A DNA stretch of 64,000 nucleotides, taken from Oxytricha trifallax (lineage: Eukaryota > Ciliophora > Spirotrichea > Sporadotrichida > Oxytrichidae). The notes under the pieces were generated by a model, which saw only the letters and a list, made by a program, of their open reading frames with translations, searched no databases and was not told the origin of the DNA. Numbering within the stretch: position 1 is the first letter of the stretch; each line of letters begins with the position of its first letter. The stretch lies in contig ARYC01004007.1 of NCBI GenBank assembly GCA_000711775.1, positions 1-64,000 on the forward strand. The letters run 5' to 3'. This document shows positions 48,539 to 59,255 of the stretch, piece after piece. Made by a program: the position numbers and the translations under genes.

Positions 48539-49443
48539 GAAGATAAAGCATACACAGGACCAAGCCTTAGAGACAGTCAACTTAACTTGACCGTAACATC
48601 AAACTATACTTAAGTCCTTGCCAGTGCTGCCAAGCTCTCAACCTATCAATTCAATCATTAATATTTTTTAATTTATTCATATTGCATTCGTATTATATAT
48701 TGGGGATTAGTGAAATTACCTATTAATTAATTTAGAATTATAATATTAATTTCTAGATACCTTACCCTTAGAGTTAATTTAATTTTTATTTATTTTTTCA
48801 GAATATTTTTATTAAAATACTATTATTTATATCATTAAAAAATGGAATTAGATCAATTACTTATTAGCTTATTGCAAAATTAATATAATTAAATTATTTA
48901 ATAAACTTATCCACTTGATACTTCAATTTTGTTTAAAATACCCAAAATTCAAAACTAAAAACAAGAATAATATTTTTTAAGATTACCCCATTCGGATGAA
49001 CTTACTACTGCCATTATATTTAAAATATTTAAGTTAATAAATTTAATTAATTTAAATTATATAATATTTTTGAACGTTTCAGTTAAAACCAAAAAAATTA
49101 ATAAAATATAACTTAAATATAAACATTGTGATTTGTTTTTAATTGTTCACATTCGTTCTTAATTTTCCTTTATTTTTAGATTGTGTATTTTTTAATTATA
49201 CAAAACTCAATTATAAAATATTTATAACTATTAATTTTTTATCAGATATAATAAAAGACGTTTTTCGGATATTAACTTTAATAATTAAATTTTTATTTAT
49301 TTAATTAAATAATGATTTCAACTTTAAAAATTAATAACAATTAATTTAATTTTAGGTTTTAAGTGACAAACTTGTACCCACTCAGAGGTCAAAATGAAAT
49401 CGTTGTAACACTTAGAGAGCCAACTTGCTTGAGTTTCAATCCA
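48539..49443 (+). CDS. Copy B, post-thioester (CUB/MG-like) blocks
   Basis: 48539-48660 encodes EDKAYTGPSLRDSQLNLTVT then SNYTQVLASAAKLSTYQFN. 49363-49443 encodes VTNLYPLRGQNEIVVTLREP then TCLSFNPF. In A2M proteins the thioester domain is followed by a beta-rich segment of this kind before the receptor-binding domain. The order with the next blocks supports assignment to the C-terminal part of copy B. Sequence identity to known members is low, so the domain call is an inference. Confidence 0.55.
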
Positions 49444-49576
49444 TTTATTTATAAAAATAACTATTTTTAATATTATTTCCATAATCAGATTTATTATGCT
49501 TTTATAATAATTAATTTTATTTTAAAAACTAAACTAATTTTTACAGAGTAATGATTAAAAATATTAAAAAATAAGT

Positions 49577-50011
49577 GTGAATGTAAGTAGCTTAGTGAAG
49601 CAAATGAGTGCAACTTCTGTAATTTCAGCTGTTGAGAGAGACTCTTAAAATGGAAATATCAATGTCTTTATCAAGAACATCGGCAAAGCTGAGACAAAAT
49701 CTTTTTAATAGAATTTTTATAAAGTTATTAAGAATTATTCATAAATTAATGATTACAAATTAATGCTTATTTATTGAAATCTTTCCTTGTCCAAGCTACA
49801 ACTGTTTAAGCCGGAAGATGTCCATTCAATGAAATATGATTGAATAAAAAATATAAATTCTTTTAATTTGTTGTAAATTGAGACCATTCACAGCAAGAAA
49901 TATATCTTCAATTATTATACAAATTCTATTATTTAGATTGGATTTTAGTGTGATAGATATTTAATATGAACTCTGGATTCAATGAAGTTAGAGTCATTCC
50001 AAGGTCTTGAA
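49577..50011 (+). CDS. Copy B, receptor-binding-domain-like C-terminus
   Basis: 49577-49704 encodes VNVSSLVKQMSATSVISAVE and GNINVFIKNIGKAETKS. The pointer AAATCTTT joins it to 49777-49833 (SFLVQATTVQAGRCPFNE). The pattern resembles the A2M receptor-binding domain, where a V-x-I/F-x-L-x-K-L/I strand is followed by F-x-V-x-A. A last block (about 49930-50011) ends at TGA, either 49983-49985 (frame VIDIQYELWIQ) or slightly later (frame GFNEVRVIPRS). This is the only 3' end of an A2M copy in the window. Confidence 0.6.
49697..49776. other. IES with 8-bp pointer AAATCTTT
   Basis: AAATCTTT occurs at 49697-49704 and 49777-49784. Removing 49697-49776 (80 bp) joins GAG ACA to AAA TCT TTC CTT GTC in one frame (ETKSFLV). 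The spacer is AT-rich and non-coding. A non-TA pointer of this length fits spirotrich IESs rather than Paramecium-type ones. Confidence 0.85.
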
Positions 50012-52890
50012 CAAGCAGCAAATTACTCTCAATCGATTCTGATTTATAGTAAAAATATTGAATAAGAAGTGGCTATGATAAAAATTCATAGTTTTACTTC
50101 ATTATTCAATCTAAACTTAAAAAAATTACAAGTATATTTTTAATTCATTCAATCTACTTAATATTATAATTTATATATATATATATCTGTATTTAAATCA
50201 TTAAAAATAGAAGAAAATATCTAATATGCTATTTTAATATTGAGATTTACTATTCATTTATAAATTATAAATCAATAAAATTTAATGTGAATATATTATA
50301 TTTATTTCTTATAGGATAAGCTGGATGAAATAGATTTGAAATTAAGAATTTTTAGATGTTAATGATGATAATGTTTAGTTTATTTGATTTCACTATAATT
50401 ATAGTATTTATATTTAAATTATTATTGTAGAAGTATTTGTGAATTTGGGAGAATTAATCTATATACTCATAACTAATCAATATACTCACATCATATAAAA
50501 TTTTAGGTAACGATTAAGCCTTTAATTTTGCTTCAGCTTTGTTAAGCATTTCATAATTAATTGAGATAATTGTTAAATAATGTTAGTTATAATACTAGAT
50601 AATAGGTGAATTTTATTATTAAATATATATTTTTGGAGGCATTGATAGAATTAATTTCTATGTTTTAATTATTCTTAAAAATTCGTCTTTGAAGAAAAAA
50701 GAACATAATTTTCAATTATACTTACCAGATATAGTTCATATTCCACTTTAATAATTCTAGTAAATACTAAAGGATATATGAGTTATTTTATTTTAAATAT
50801 TTTTGTGACTAATATTGATTCCTTAAATTATCAGGTAAATTATCAAATAAAATCTTATAAGAAACAATCACTTAACTCTTATTTTGGAATTTTATAAATA
50901 CTATAAGAAATATAAAAAATTGGGGGGGAAAGTTTCCTGCACTCGAGGAAGTTTTCTGCACTTTTTTTATTTTATGTAAAACTTAATATAAATCATTTAA
51001 TTAAAAATTTTTATGACTCACTAATATTAATAGGATTTTTATACATAATATAAGTAGTTCAAAAAATATAGTCTAACTTTATATAAATGTTGAAAGAACA
51101 TATAAATTGAAATTGAAATTTCAATAACAATTGGATACTATACTTGGAATTACTTTTAAAATGAGAGGACAATATAATGGCTAAGATACAAAAACCAAAA
51201 AATATCAGATGAAATATGTCAAAAATTGGAATCTAAAAAGAGATATTGACTCTTTGATCAATAAATTAAGTATTATTAATTCAATAAAATTCGTTCGGAA
51301 GTTGAATTATAGTTGTTATAAAAATATTTTTTATAGAAAAAAATATTTTTTAAAAAAGTGCAGGAACCTTCCCTAAAACTTTTTTTTTATCAACCGGTGC
51401 AGGAAACTTTCCCCCCAAAAATTGATTCGCAATATTGAAAAAAATTAAAAATGAATATAGCCACTTAAAAACTAGAATAAATTTATTTTTAAACATGACT
51501 CGAGAAAGATTGAGCTTTTAATTTGGAATATTATTTAATTTTTGGTTTAAAATATATAAAATAAAAGTTTATTTACAAATTTAAAATGGAGGGTTTTAGA
51601 CGCGAAATGCTTTTATTTTCCTTTAGCTTCAAATAAAATTATATAAGAATGCATCTAAATAAGTTAAAATAATTTTAAGTTTGAGTGAAAAAACTTCTTA
51701 AGCTAAGAAATAACTTATTAAGTCAAGTTAATTTGATTTTGTGATAAGATATAATAAAAAAAACATTAATTATATCCTGCATATTATATATTATTAAAAA
51801 TAAATTTGACAAAAATTGATAAATATGCAAAGAAAAATTTATCAATAAATTTTATTTAAATAATAATTACTTATTAATATTTATTGTCAATCTCAAATGT
51901 GTTCTTCCAATACTTTTATTTGAGATAAAATTTTATTATATTTAAATTTTATAAAAGTATTTTGCGTTATAAATCTATTTTTAGATTAAGTCTGATTATT
52001 TCAATGTTTAAAGATTTAGTATTCTTAATACTTTACCATAAAGCTAAAAAACTTAAATTTTATTTGTTCTGCACATTTACAAACTCATAAATGAGGGATT
52101 CGCCAAATTTAAATTCCCTATTCTCTATATTTATATTTGAAAAATTAAAAAGTTGTTAATTTTAATTTCTAACAATTTTGATTGATATTAATAATTCTCT
52201 AAACAAACTCAGAGTTAAAACCAAAAATTAAGGAAGTATCGAATGGTGAAATTTACTTGTGACAGTCTTAAATAAATGATATTTAATTTTCAATAGACTT
52301 GGTTGCATTAATATATATATTTATAAGCTCAATTATAAAATATATATATAAAATTATGATATGTTGCCTAGAGAGCTATCTTTATAATACCTATTATAAA
52401 CCAAACTGCTGAGAAAAGAATTAATTTAATATTTATTAATAATAAAAAAATATTTATAAATATTATATAGTATCAGCTGAGTATTTAAGGGGCTGGCTCA
52501 ATTAATTAATAATAAATATATAAAAATGCGTAAGCCTATTTATAGAGCAATATTAGACATTAAAATTAATTTTTAATAGTTAATCCATGGGACAAATTGA
52601 AAGATTAAAACTTTATTATATTTTTAAAAGCGAATTAATTGGGGAAAAAAATTGTTTTAATAAAAAAATATCTATTAAAAACTTAACTTAGAGGTTTAAA
52701 CACTCAGGCAAAGCTTTTCGTCGGCACAAAAGAATTTAGTTCTTTATTAAAGAGTTTAAAATATTAAAATTAAGTAAATTTCTTTTGAAATCTACATTAA
52801 AGGCTTTAATTATTATTTGACTTCAATCCTTTTTTAATTTCATAAAATAAAAATTTTTAAACATAATTATATTCTCAAATATATCTACTT
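50012..52890. other. Intergenic region between copy B and copy C
   Basis: AT-rich; no gene recognised except the inverted-repeat element 50916-51423. Promoter elements of copy C would be expected here, but none can be named. The start codon of copy C was not found immediately upstream of its signal peptide block, so a small first block may lie here or elsewhere. Confidence 0.5.
50916..51423. mobile_element. Inverted-repeat element with G-rich ends (508 bp)
   Basis: AATTGGGGGGGAAAGTTTCC then TGCA at the left; TGCAGGAAACTTTCCCCCC then AAAAATT at the right. A second nested pair follows (CGAGGAAGTTTTCTGCAC against GTGCAGGAACCTTCCC). Same family as 26605 and 47537. No ORF. Confidence 0.7.
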
Positions 52891-52891
52891 T

Positions 52892-52975
52892 AACAAAATA
52901 TTAGCGGTTGGTACCTTCTCGCTTATATTAGCTATCTTTTCTATACTCTCCACCTCACTCGATTAATCATCGTTT
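52892..52975 (+). CDS. Copy C, signal peptide block
   Basis: Reads FNKILAVGTFSLILAIFSIL followed by STSLDQSS, a hydrophobic core typical of a secretory signal peptide. The pointer GTTT at 52972-52975 recurs at 53477-53480 and joins this block in frame to the next (SS-F-ESNHKQ). No ATG is in frame directly upstream; the initiating Met is probably in another short block. The product is therefore predicted to be secreted or cell-surface. Confidence 0.7.
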
Positions 52976-53476
52976 ATTATATTAATTTTGAATAACTTTT
53001 AATGAGTATTTTTTATTTTTATTCCATTATTTTTAATTGATTAATTTTTATTAATATTGTAGAAATACATTTGAATTTGGAAAATTAATTATAATTAAAT
53101 AAATAATAAATCAAAATCGTTGCGCTTAAAGTTGGCCAATTTAAACGATCTTGGGCTCATTCGATAGAGAATTCAAAATTAGCTGGACTTTATTATTGGC
53201 GGTACTATTTTATCGCATCCCTGGAGCGAGATAACTACACTTTAATTAAATGCATCTAAATTCATTAAATTATACCCTCACATTAAAGTGGAGTTATCTC
53301 GCTCCAGGGATGCGATAAAATAGTACCGCCAATAATAAAGTCCAGCTAATTTTGAATTCTCTATCGAATGAGCCCTAGATCGTTTAAATTGGCCAACTTT
53401 AACTGCCACGATTTTGATTTATTATTTATTTAATTATAATTAATTTTCCAAATTCAAATGTATTTTTACAATAATA
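52972..53476. other. 505-bp IES with pointer GTTT, filled by a palindrome
   Basis: GTTT at 52972-52975 and 53477-53480. Excision fuses TCA TCG TTT to GAA AGC AAC in frame, linking the signal peptide to the mature protein. Most of the IES is palindrome family copy 5 (53058-53470). Confidence 0.8.
53058..53470. repeat. Palindrome family, copy 5 (413 bp)
   Basis: Starts TGTAGAAATACATTTGAATT and ends AATTCAAATGTATTTTTACA. Near-perfect arms carry ATCGCATCCCTGGAGCGAGA and its complement around a centre near 53250-53275. It lies wholly inside the IES 52972-53476 of copy C. Confidence 0.88.
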
Positions 53477-54842
53477 GTTTGAAAGCAACCACAAACAATC
53501 CACCTCATCAGAAGCCTCTAGCCAATAGAGCAATGACTTTTTGGGTCTCCCCAAAGAGAGCCAAATTTTATACGACATTAACAGCGAAAGCCTTAGTACA
53601 GGCGTTACTTTCAACCCAAACACAGTTTCTACTGATGTTTCAATTGTTGAAGATCTCATTACCATCAACGCAGTCAACTCTACAAACAGCACAAAGCCAC
53701 CCGTGCTCAACGCAGCCAGACTTGCTTCCACTGTTTCGTAAAAAAACTAATTTACTGCTATATATCTTATATCAATCAATAAGAGTATATTTAATTAAAA
53801 TTAATTGTTTAGTACATCTATAACACCATTATTGATCCAACTACTCCAAGACTAATTATAAAGAGCACATAATTAAAATTTAAATATCCCATAAATTTAT
53901 ACACCTATCTTTTGATTTACAATAAGCTATTATATTTAGAATTGACTAGAAAGTTTTATCACCACTGATAAAGTAGTCTATAGAGCTGGAGATGTTATTT
54001 TTGTCGAAGTACTCGTTATGCAATCAGTCACAAAGACTCCATTCCAAGCCACTAACGACACTGGTAGAATTTTAAATTAATTATATATATTTAGAATCCA
54101 AGTCTCAATGGCTATCTTTTTTAATTATACTTAAATGAAATAAATACAACTTTATTAATAAATCTTCGATGTCTATGGTACTTAACTTGCTGAATCCATG
54201 ATCTCTGCCTCAACTCAGGGACCAACTTACAGAATTAATTGATTTGGTAATATATCTTCATTTTTCTTAATTTATATTGATTATTTAAAACTGTTGGATT
54301 CTCATATAAGATTCCTGAAGATACCTACTATGGTGACTAAATTTTATCTTTAATATTAAATATTAAGTGACTATGCCATCTAAGTTAGAGGAAAAAACTC
54401 AAATTTATATAATTTTAGCTTTATCTCTCCCTTAGTAAATACTTTAATCGAAAACATAAGAATTTTTTATTAAAATTTAAGGAAAAGACATCGCTCCATC
54501 TTAAAAACTCTTCTAAGTCAGAATGAATCCAAACATCTAACCTGAAGAACCTGTCCAACAAGCTAAATTTGGTGTCCAGATTAAGGTCTTCGGTACTAAC
54601 TTCAATTTATTTAATCAATAAATTTGGCAAATTTTATTAATTTTTGGCCAGTTAAATTTCATGAAGTCTTATCTTTTGGATTTAGATATAAGAATTCATT
54701 TTATTTCTAAAACTTTATAAAAAATTGTAAGGAAATGAAAAAAAATTTAAACAGATAAATCTTGAAATAAAACTTCAACTACGGTGACATGATCTACGGA
54801 AAGGTAGTCGTTATGGACCTAGATACTAACAATTTTTAAAAG
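53477..54842 (+). CDS. Copy C, N-terminal MG domains of A2M-like protein
   Basis: There are eight blocks. 53477-53736 encodes ESNHKQSTSSEASSQQSNDF then LGLPKESQILYDI. 53807-53870 (pointer GTTT) encodes QYIYNTIIDPTTPRLIIKST. About 53945-54070 encodes SFITTDKVVYRAGDVIFVEV, the hallmark TDKxxYxxGDxV start of an A2M MG2 domain. Then come 54166-54235 (DVYGTQLAESMISAS), 54286-54340 (VGFSYKIPEDTYYGD), 54364-54430 (DYAIQVRGKNSNLYNFS), 54481-54610 (PEEPVQQAKFGVQIKVFG) and 54768-54842 (NYGDMIYGKVVVMDLDTN). The F-S-F/Y-x-I-P-E strand followed by G-x-Y/D-x-I is the usual MG2-MG3 layout. Spacers of 40-100 bp separate the blocks. Confidence 0.8.
53733..53806. other. 74-bp IES with pointer GTTT
   Basis: GTTT at 53733-53736 and 53807-53810. 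Removal gives ACT GTT TAG TAC ATC (TVQYI) in frame, with TAG as Gln. Ends checked by eye. Confidence 0.7.
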
Positions 54843-54881
54843 GTTAATCATATATATTTTCATTTAATTTCACTCTAAAAC
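54840..54881. other. 42-bp IES with pointer AAG
   Basis: AAG at 54840-54842 and 54882-54884. Removal joins TTT TAA AAG to CCA GCC AAA (FQKPAK), in frame with the following 660-bp block. A three-base pointer is short, so the exact edge may shift by a base or two. Confidence 0.65.
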
Positions 54882-55860
54882 AAGCCAGCCAAAGTTGGAG
54901 GGTATGTTTTCATTAACAGCTAGAGCAACTCATCTGCTTCTCCACAATAACTCAACGAAGGTAAAGCCTTGTTCGGTTTGTATGCATTCCCTGATGCCCT
55001 GAACGGAACTAAGTTAATCATTGACGCTTAAGTATACCTTACCTTATAAGATTAAGTTATTCTTAATGCTTCAGTAGCTTTACCAGTTGGCCCTTAACCT
55101 ACTTAATAGTAAATTGCTAACCAAACTAAGTAAGATTCCCTTGTATAATTCGACCCCACAAGACTTCAAATCGTCTACGTTACTGAGAACATGGCTGACT
55201 TAGTCGTCAACACCTCTCAAAAGGTATTCTTCTACGTTTATCTTAAGGGTATGAACGGTCAATTCGATTTCAAGCCAATCACTGATGAGTTCTTCAACAT
55301 TACAAATGCCAAAGTTAGAGCTTACCAACTACTTGCTAACAACACTATTAAGGATATCGTTGGAAACATCAACTCAACCTATAGTGGGTTCGGATCCTTC
55401 GTCTATACTCACTCCCTTGGCTTCTTGCCATTTATTGAGTTCACCATCCCAGGCAACGCTTACCAATTTAACATCACTGAAGTCCCAGAAGCTGGTCTTT
55501 CAGATAGAGAAGTCCTCGATGCTAAGATTCACGGTCCATACTTAAATATTATATTATTTTAACTAATTTTTGGGGAAACTTTCATTCATTTTTCACAGTA
55601 CTATAATCCAAGATTATTCCCTAACGGAACTGTGAGAATCCCCATTGAAATCGACGGTCTCTAAAGCAAGAGAGCAAGATTAATGCTTGAACAAAAAATC
55701 AACACTAACCCAGACCAATTCTTTGTTGAGCAACTTAGAGGCTTCAACTTCACACAAAAAGACTACGAGACTAACATGATCTACTCTTACTAAGAGGGTT
55801 TCTTCACAGTTGGCTTCGAAGGTATGCCACCAATTATGGTCTTCAACTCTTTCCCTAAAC
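54882..55860 (+). CDS. Copy C, central MG-domain blocks
   Basis: 54882-55542 is the longest single coding block here (about 220 codons): KPAKVGGYVFINSQSNSSAS ... LQIVYVTENMADLVVNTSQK ... FVYTHSLGFLPFIEFTIPGN ... REVLDAKIHGPY. The pointer TACT links it to 55599-55860 (YYNPRLFPNGTVRIPIEIDG ... GFFTVGFEGMPPIMVFNSFP). Copy A carries partial counterparts at 4181, 8067 and 9394. The alternating hydrophobic strands and many N-glycosylation sites suit extracellular MG domains. TAA/TAG encode Gln at many positions (for example in GPQPTQQQ). Confidence 0.8.
55539..55598. other. 60-bp IES with pointer TACT
   Basis: TACT at 55539-55542 and 55599-55602. Removing 60 bp gives GGT CCA TAC TAT AAT CCA (GPYYNP) in frame. 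Without removal the frame runs into AT-rich non-coding sequence. Confidence 0.85.
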
Positions 55861-55910
55861 CATACATAATCTTTTATAGCTGGTATTACCAGAATAACTT
55901 ATTTGGACAT

Positions 55911-58185
55911 GTTTAGCCCATGGAACTTCACTAACACTATTGGCTTCGCTTACTAATACATGCAAGGCCTCATGGAAGTTGAACCTTAACCAGACAATGG
56001 CGAAGGAGACTTTAGAAGGTAAATTTATCCATTGAATCATAATTCAAATCTAATCATTTATTTATAGAAACTTGGAGCAATACTGAATTCTATATATAAA
56101 ATATTTTTTTAATTTTAATACTACAATGAAACTGATGGCCAATGGTATGAAAATCAAGATCAATAAAACAATCATATGTAATTTATAATTATCAGAAATT
56201 GATTTAAAAAAGAAGAAATATGCAGAAATAAAGTTGCTCTAGTAAATTTTTGATTTGTTTTTAACTTAATACCTATGATAATTTTAAACAACTCTGGCCC
56301 AATGCCACTTCCACAAATCATGAACGTTGTGCAAATAAGTCTTATAATTGTTAAATATCTCTTTAAAAGTCTATCTTACAATTTTCATGTAATTTTGGTT
56401 GTTAATTAATTTTTATGTGCAAATCATGTTCAACGCTTCCCAAGTTGTTGATAAGTTCCTTCAAATCACCATCAATGAGTTGGATAACAGATTCAACAAC
56501 AGTCTTCAACAATTGAACATCACTGAAGATCAAATGAGCAACTACTGGATTATCAGCAACCTCTTCACTCAAATCCCAGGTACTCATATAAATAATAAAC
56601 TCTATAGATCACATTAATGCGATAATTTTATTACATTATTCTGATCTTAAATTATATTCTTCAAATTTCTTAATATGAAAAATAAGGTACCCCAGCTATT
56701 GAAGCCACTTATTTCGACAAATACGGCCCAATCTCTCAATAATAAATCTTCATGATATTTTTATAGCAAATAGGATACTTGCAATATTTAAATCTGTGAC
56801 GATAAAGTCATTGGTAACGGTGGTAAGAACATCACCCCAGGTGCTTTAAGCGGTAAAGGTGCCATTGACCCCAAAGCTACTACTGGTCTTGATATTACCT
56901 ACACCCTCCAAAAGAAATTACTTAACAATTCTGACTAATTAATATTTAATGTAATTTTGATAGATTTGGAACGTAATCATGATGCATTTGAAAAAGTAAT
57001 GCATGCTGTTATTTATTAATTTATAAAACATTGAGTTACTTTCTAACCAATGTATTTTAATTCTGACAACCTTGTCGTTTCAGTGTCCACCAACAACTAC
57101 TACGACACTAGCGACTTGTTCTTCTTCGCTGTCAAGCAAAAGGAGAGATTCATCCACTTCGAATTCCAAAACTTCACCAAGAGTTTACTATTTATTTATA
57201 TATTCTTTATAGGGTGCTAAGGATCAACTCAGAACTATTGAAGCCTCTAAATTCAACATCACCAATTTATAATTTGATGAAGATTATAAATGTAATTCAA
57301 CTATTTTAATGAGTTTCTTTTTTGTGATCACTATTAATAAATATGATTAGTGAATGGAGGTAAACCTCTTAAATTTGTGAAATAGAATTATAAAATTAAA
57401 AATTTTATTAATTTTTATCTTGTCTGCCAACATGTACAGAGTCACTGATGACTACGTCACTTTCGCAAACATGACTGGAAACCAATCTTATAAATTATAA
57501 TATGACATAAAAATAACTAAAATATTTTCTTTATGCTAAATTTAAGTCTTTCTGTAACTTACAGAACATTTCTTAAACTCTTCAAAACTTTATAAGTTAT
57601 GATAATATTTAATTTATCTTACTGATAATTTTTGAATTATTTCACAACTTTATTAATCTAAAAAAATATTTAAAAACTTGACACAAGAGGAAGCTATGAG
57701 CTTGAACCTTACTGAATTAATGAGAATTGGATAAGTTCTCTCAGGTAACCTTACTGCTAAAATTACCAACATTGTTGACCTCATTCCAATCATTAACATT
57801 TCACTACCAGGCTTCATCAAGCTATTCTTAATTTTATATATCATGATATTTACTCATGAAACTATAAACCTACTGTATAAAAATGATTGATTTGTAAGCC
57901 ATGCCTCGCTATTGACCCCTTGATTGTCACTTCATTCTTGGAGCAAATTGGATCTAAACCCTAAATGCAAAATAAATTATAGTATAACAATTAAACATTA
58001 AAGTGTAAAAAGTGTATTTGTTAGGTTTATCCAATTCTTCAAGAAGCCAGCTAACATCCCTAAGATTTCAATCACCACCAACAAACAAACCTACATCGCA
58101 GGTGAACAAGTCAATGTTACTGTTAAAGTTAGTCCACAAGCCGGTTTGACTTTCAGTCCCACCACTCTTCAATATTGCTTAAATG
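55911..58185 (+). CDS. Copy C, blocks from FSPWNFTN to second MG-type motif
   Basis: Main blocks: 55911-56022 (FSPWNFTNTIGFAYQYMQGL); 56285-56337 (NNSGPMPLPQIMNVVQ); 56423-56583 (MFNASQVVDKFLQITINELD ... FTQIP); 56686-56750 (GTPAIEATYFDKYGP); 56800-56935 (DDKVIGNGGKNITPGALSGK ... DITYTLQKKLL); 57085-57182 (VSTNNYYDTSDLFFFAVKQK); 57213-57270 (GAKDQLRTIEASKFNIT); 57423-57490 (SANMYRVTDDYVTFANMTGN); 57678-57826 (LTELMRIGQVLSGNLTAKIT ... LPGFI); 57900-57960 (DPLIVTSFLEQIGSKP); and 58026-58180 (KISITTNKQTYIAGEQVNVT). Copy A repeats nearly all of them in the same order, which is the main evidence that they are coding. Confidence 0.75.
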
Positions 58186-58547
58186 AAATTAGTTAAATTA
58201 TTGCAAATTATATAGAAATAAGTTAAATGGAAGGTTAGGAAGATTATGAATTGGTGCAGATAATTATGCCAAACTTCTATTTATTAAATAATTTATGAAT
58301 ATTTATTGGAATGAAATATTTACAAAGAATAATCAATTTTTATTTTAATTTAGAAAGATTCTTATTTATTAATTGCTTCGAAATTTTTGATAATTGAATT
58401 TTTCAAATTTAATATTTCTATTTCAATTAAGTGATATATCCATATTATTTTTGTTTTAATCAAAATTGTTTACTTATTGCCATATTAAAAATTAATTATG
58501 AAACATCTTTTTGTTTTTATTATAAAATACTTGCAAGTATTAGTTAA

Positions 58548-59219
58548 TGAAGATCTTAACTTTGGTTATATTGACACCATTGGAAAGAGTTCATTACCAG
58601 GTCAAATCTAAACTTTTTGCTTATATATTAAATGGTTTATTAACTTTAATATAGTTTACTTTGATAATGACGCCGACACTAAGATGTGGCAATTCATGCA
58701 ACCAGACTCACTTGCTGATCATTCAAAATAAAAGATAGGCTTTTATCTATACATTTCTTTGCAAGATAATTTAAGAATTTAATATATTGGTTCGGTTAAC
58801 CAGCAAACAACAGCAAAGACGCTAACTTGGAAATCTTCTTGGCTTTACAAAGTCTCAGATACCAAACTTTCGAAACTCAAGCCTTAGCCATCTCTATGTC
58901 AAAACAATCCAGTTCAGATAATGGTATAATGGGTTTGAGTATGGATGAGATGAGCAGAGCTTTCGGTTTGAATTTCTTGAGATACGCTGAAAATCAAACT
59001 GCTGATGCTATTAACTTCAACAGTTCAGGTGGTCCAGTTCCCGTAGCAACCACTCCTGCCCCAACAACAAGAGCCGCAACCACTACAAAAGCTGCTACCA
59101 CTACTAAAGCCCCATCAACTACCCCTTCACCAACAACAAAGGCTTCAACAACCACTAAAGCTGCTACTACTACTAAAGCCTCAGGAAGTACTTCATCTTC
59201 CACAACCAGACCACCCACA
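58548..59219 (+). CDS. Copy C, blocks up to the Ala-Thr-rich linker
   Basis: 58548-58600 encodes VNEDLNFGYIDTIGKSSLPG; 58652-58720 encodes VYFDNDADTKMWQFMQPDSL; 58799-59219 encodes ANNSKDANLEIFLALQSLRY, QTFETQALAISMSKQSSSDN, GIMGLSMDEMSRAFGLNFLR, then VPVATTPAPTTRAATTTKAA and related repeats. The Thr/Ala/Lys repeats (TTTKAA, TTRAAT) look like a heavily O-glycosylated stalk or linker. Their place between an MG domain and the conserved core matches the bait-region zone of A2M proteins; a bait function is inference only. Confidence 0.8.
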
Positions 59220-59255
59220 ACCCTTTTACTTAATATCTTTTAGTTATTAATTCAA
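59220..59255. other. 36-bp IES with pointer ACCC
   Basis: ACCC at 59220-59223 and 59256-59259. Removing 36 bp joins CCC ACA ACC CCA GCT GGT (PTTPAG). The interval is a multiple of 3 and contains only TAG/TAA as nominal stops, so in the ciliate code it could also be translated in place (LLLNIFQLLIQ). Its AT-rich, non-repetitive composition inside a repeat region favours an IES. Confidence 0.6.

Noticed and set aside
53426..53731. Minus-strand 101-residue ORF
   Set aside because: Antisense to the first mature block of copy C, which is fixed by the GTTT pointer and by in-frame continuation on both sides.
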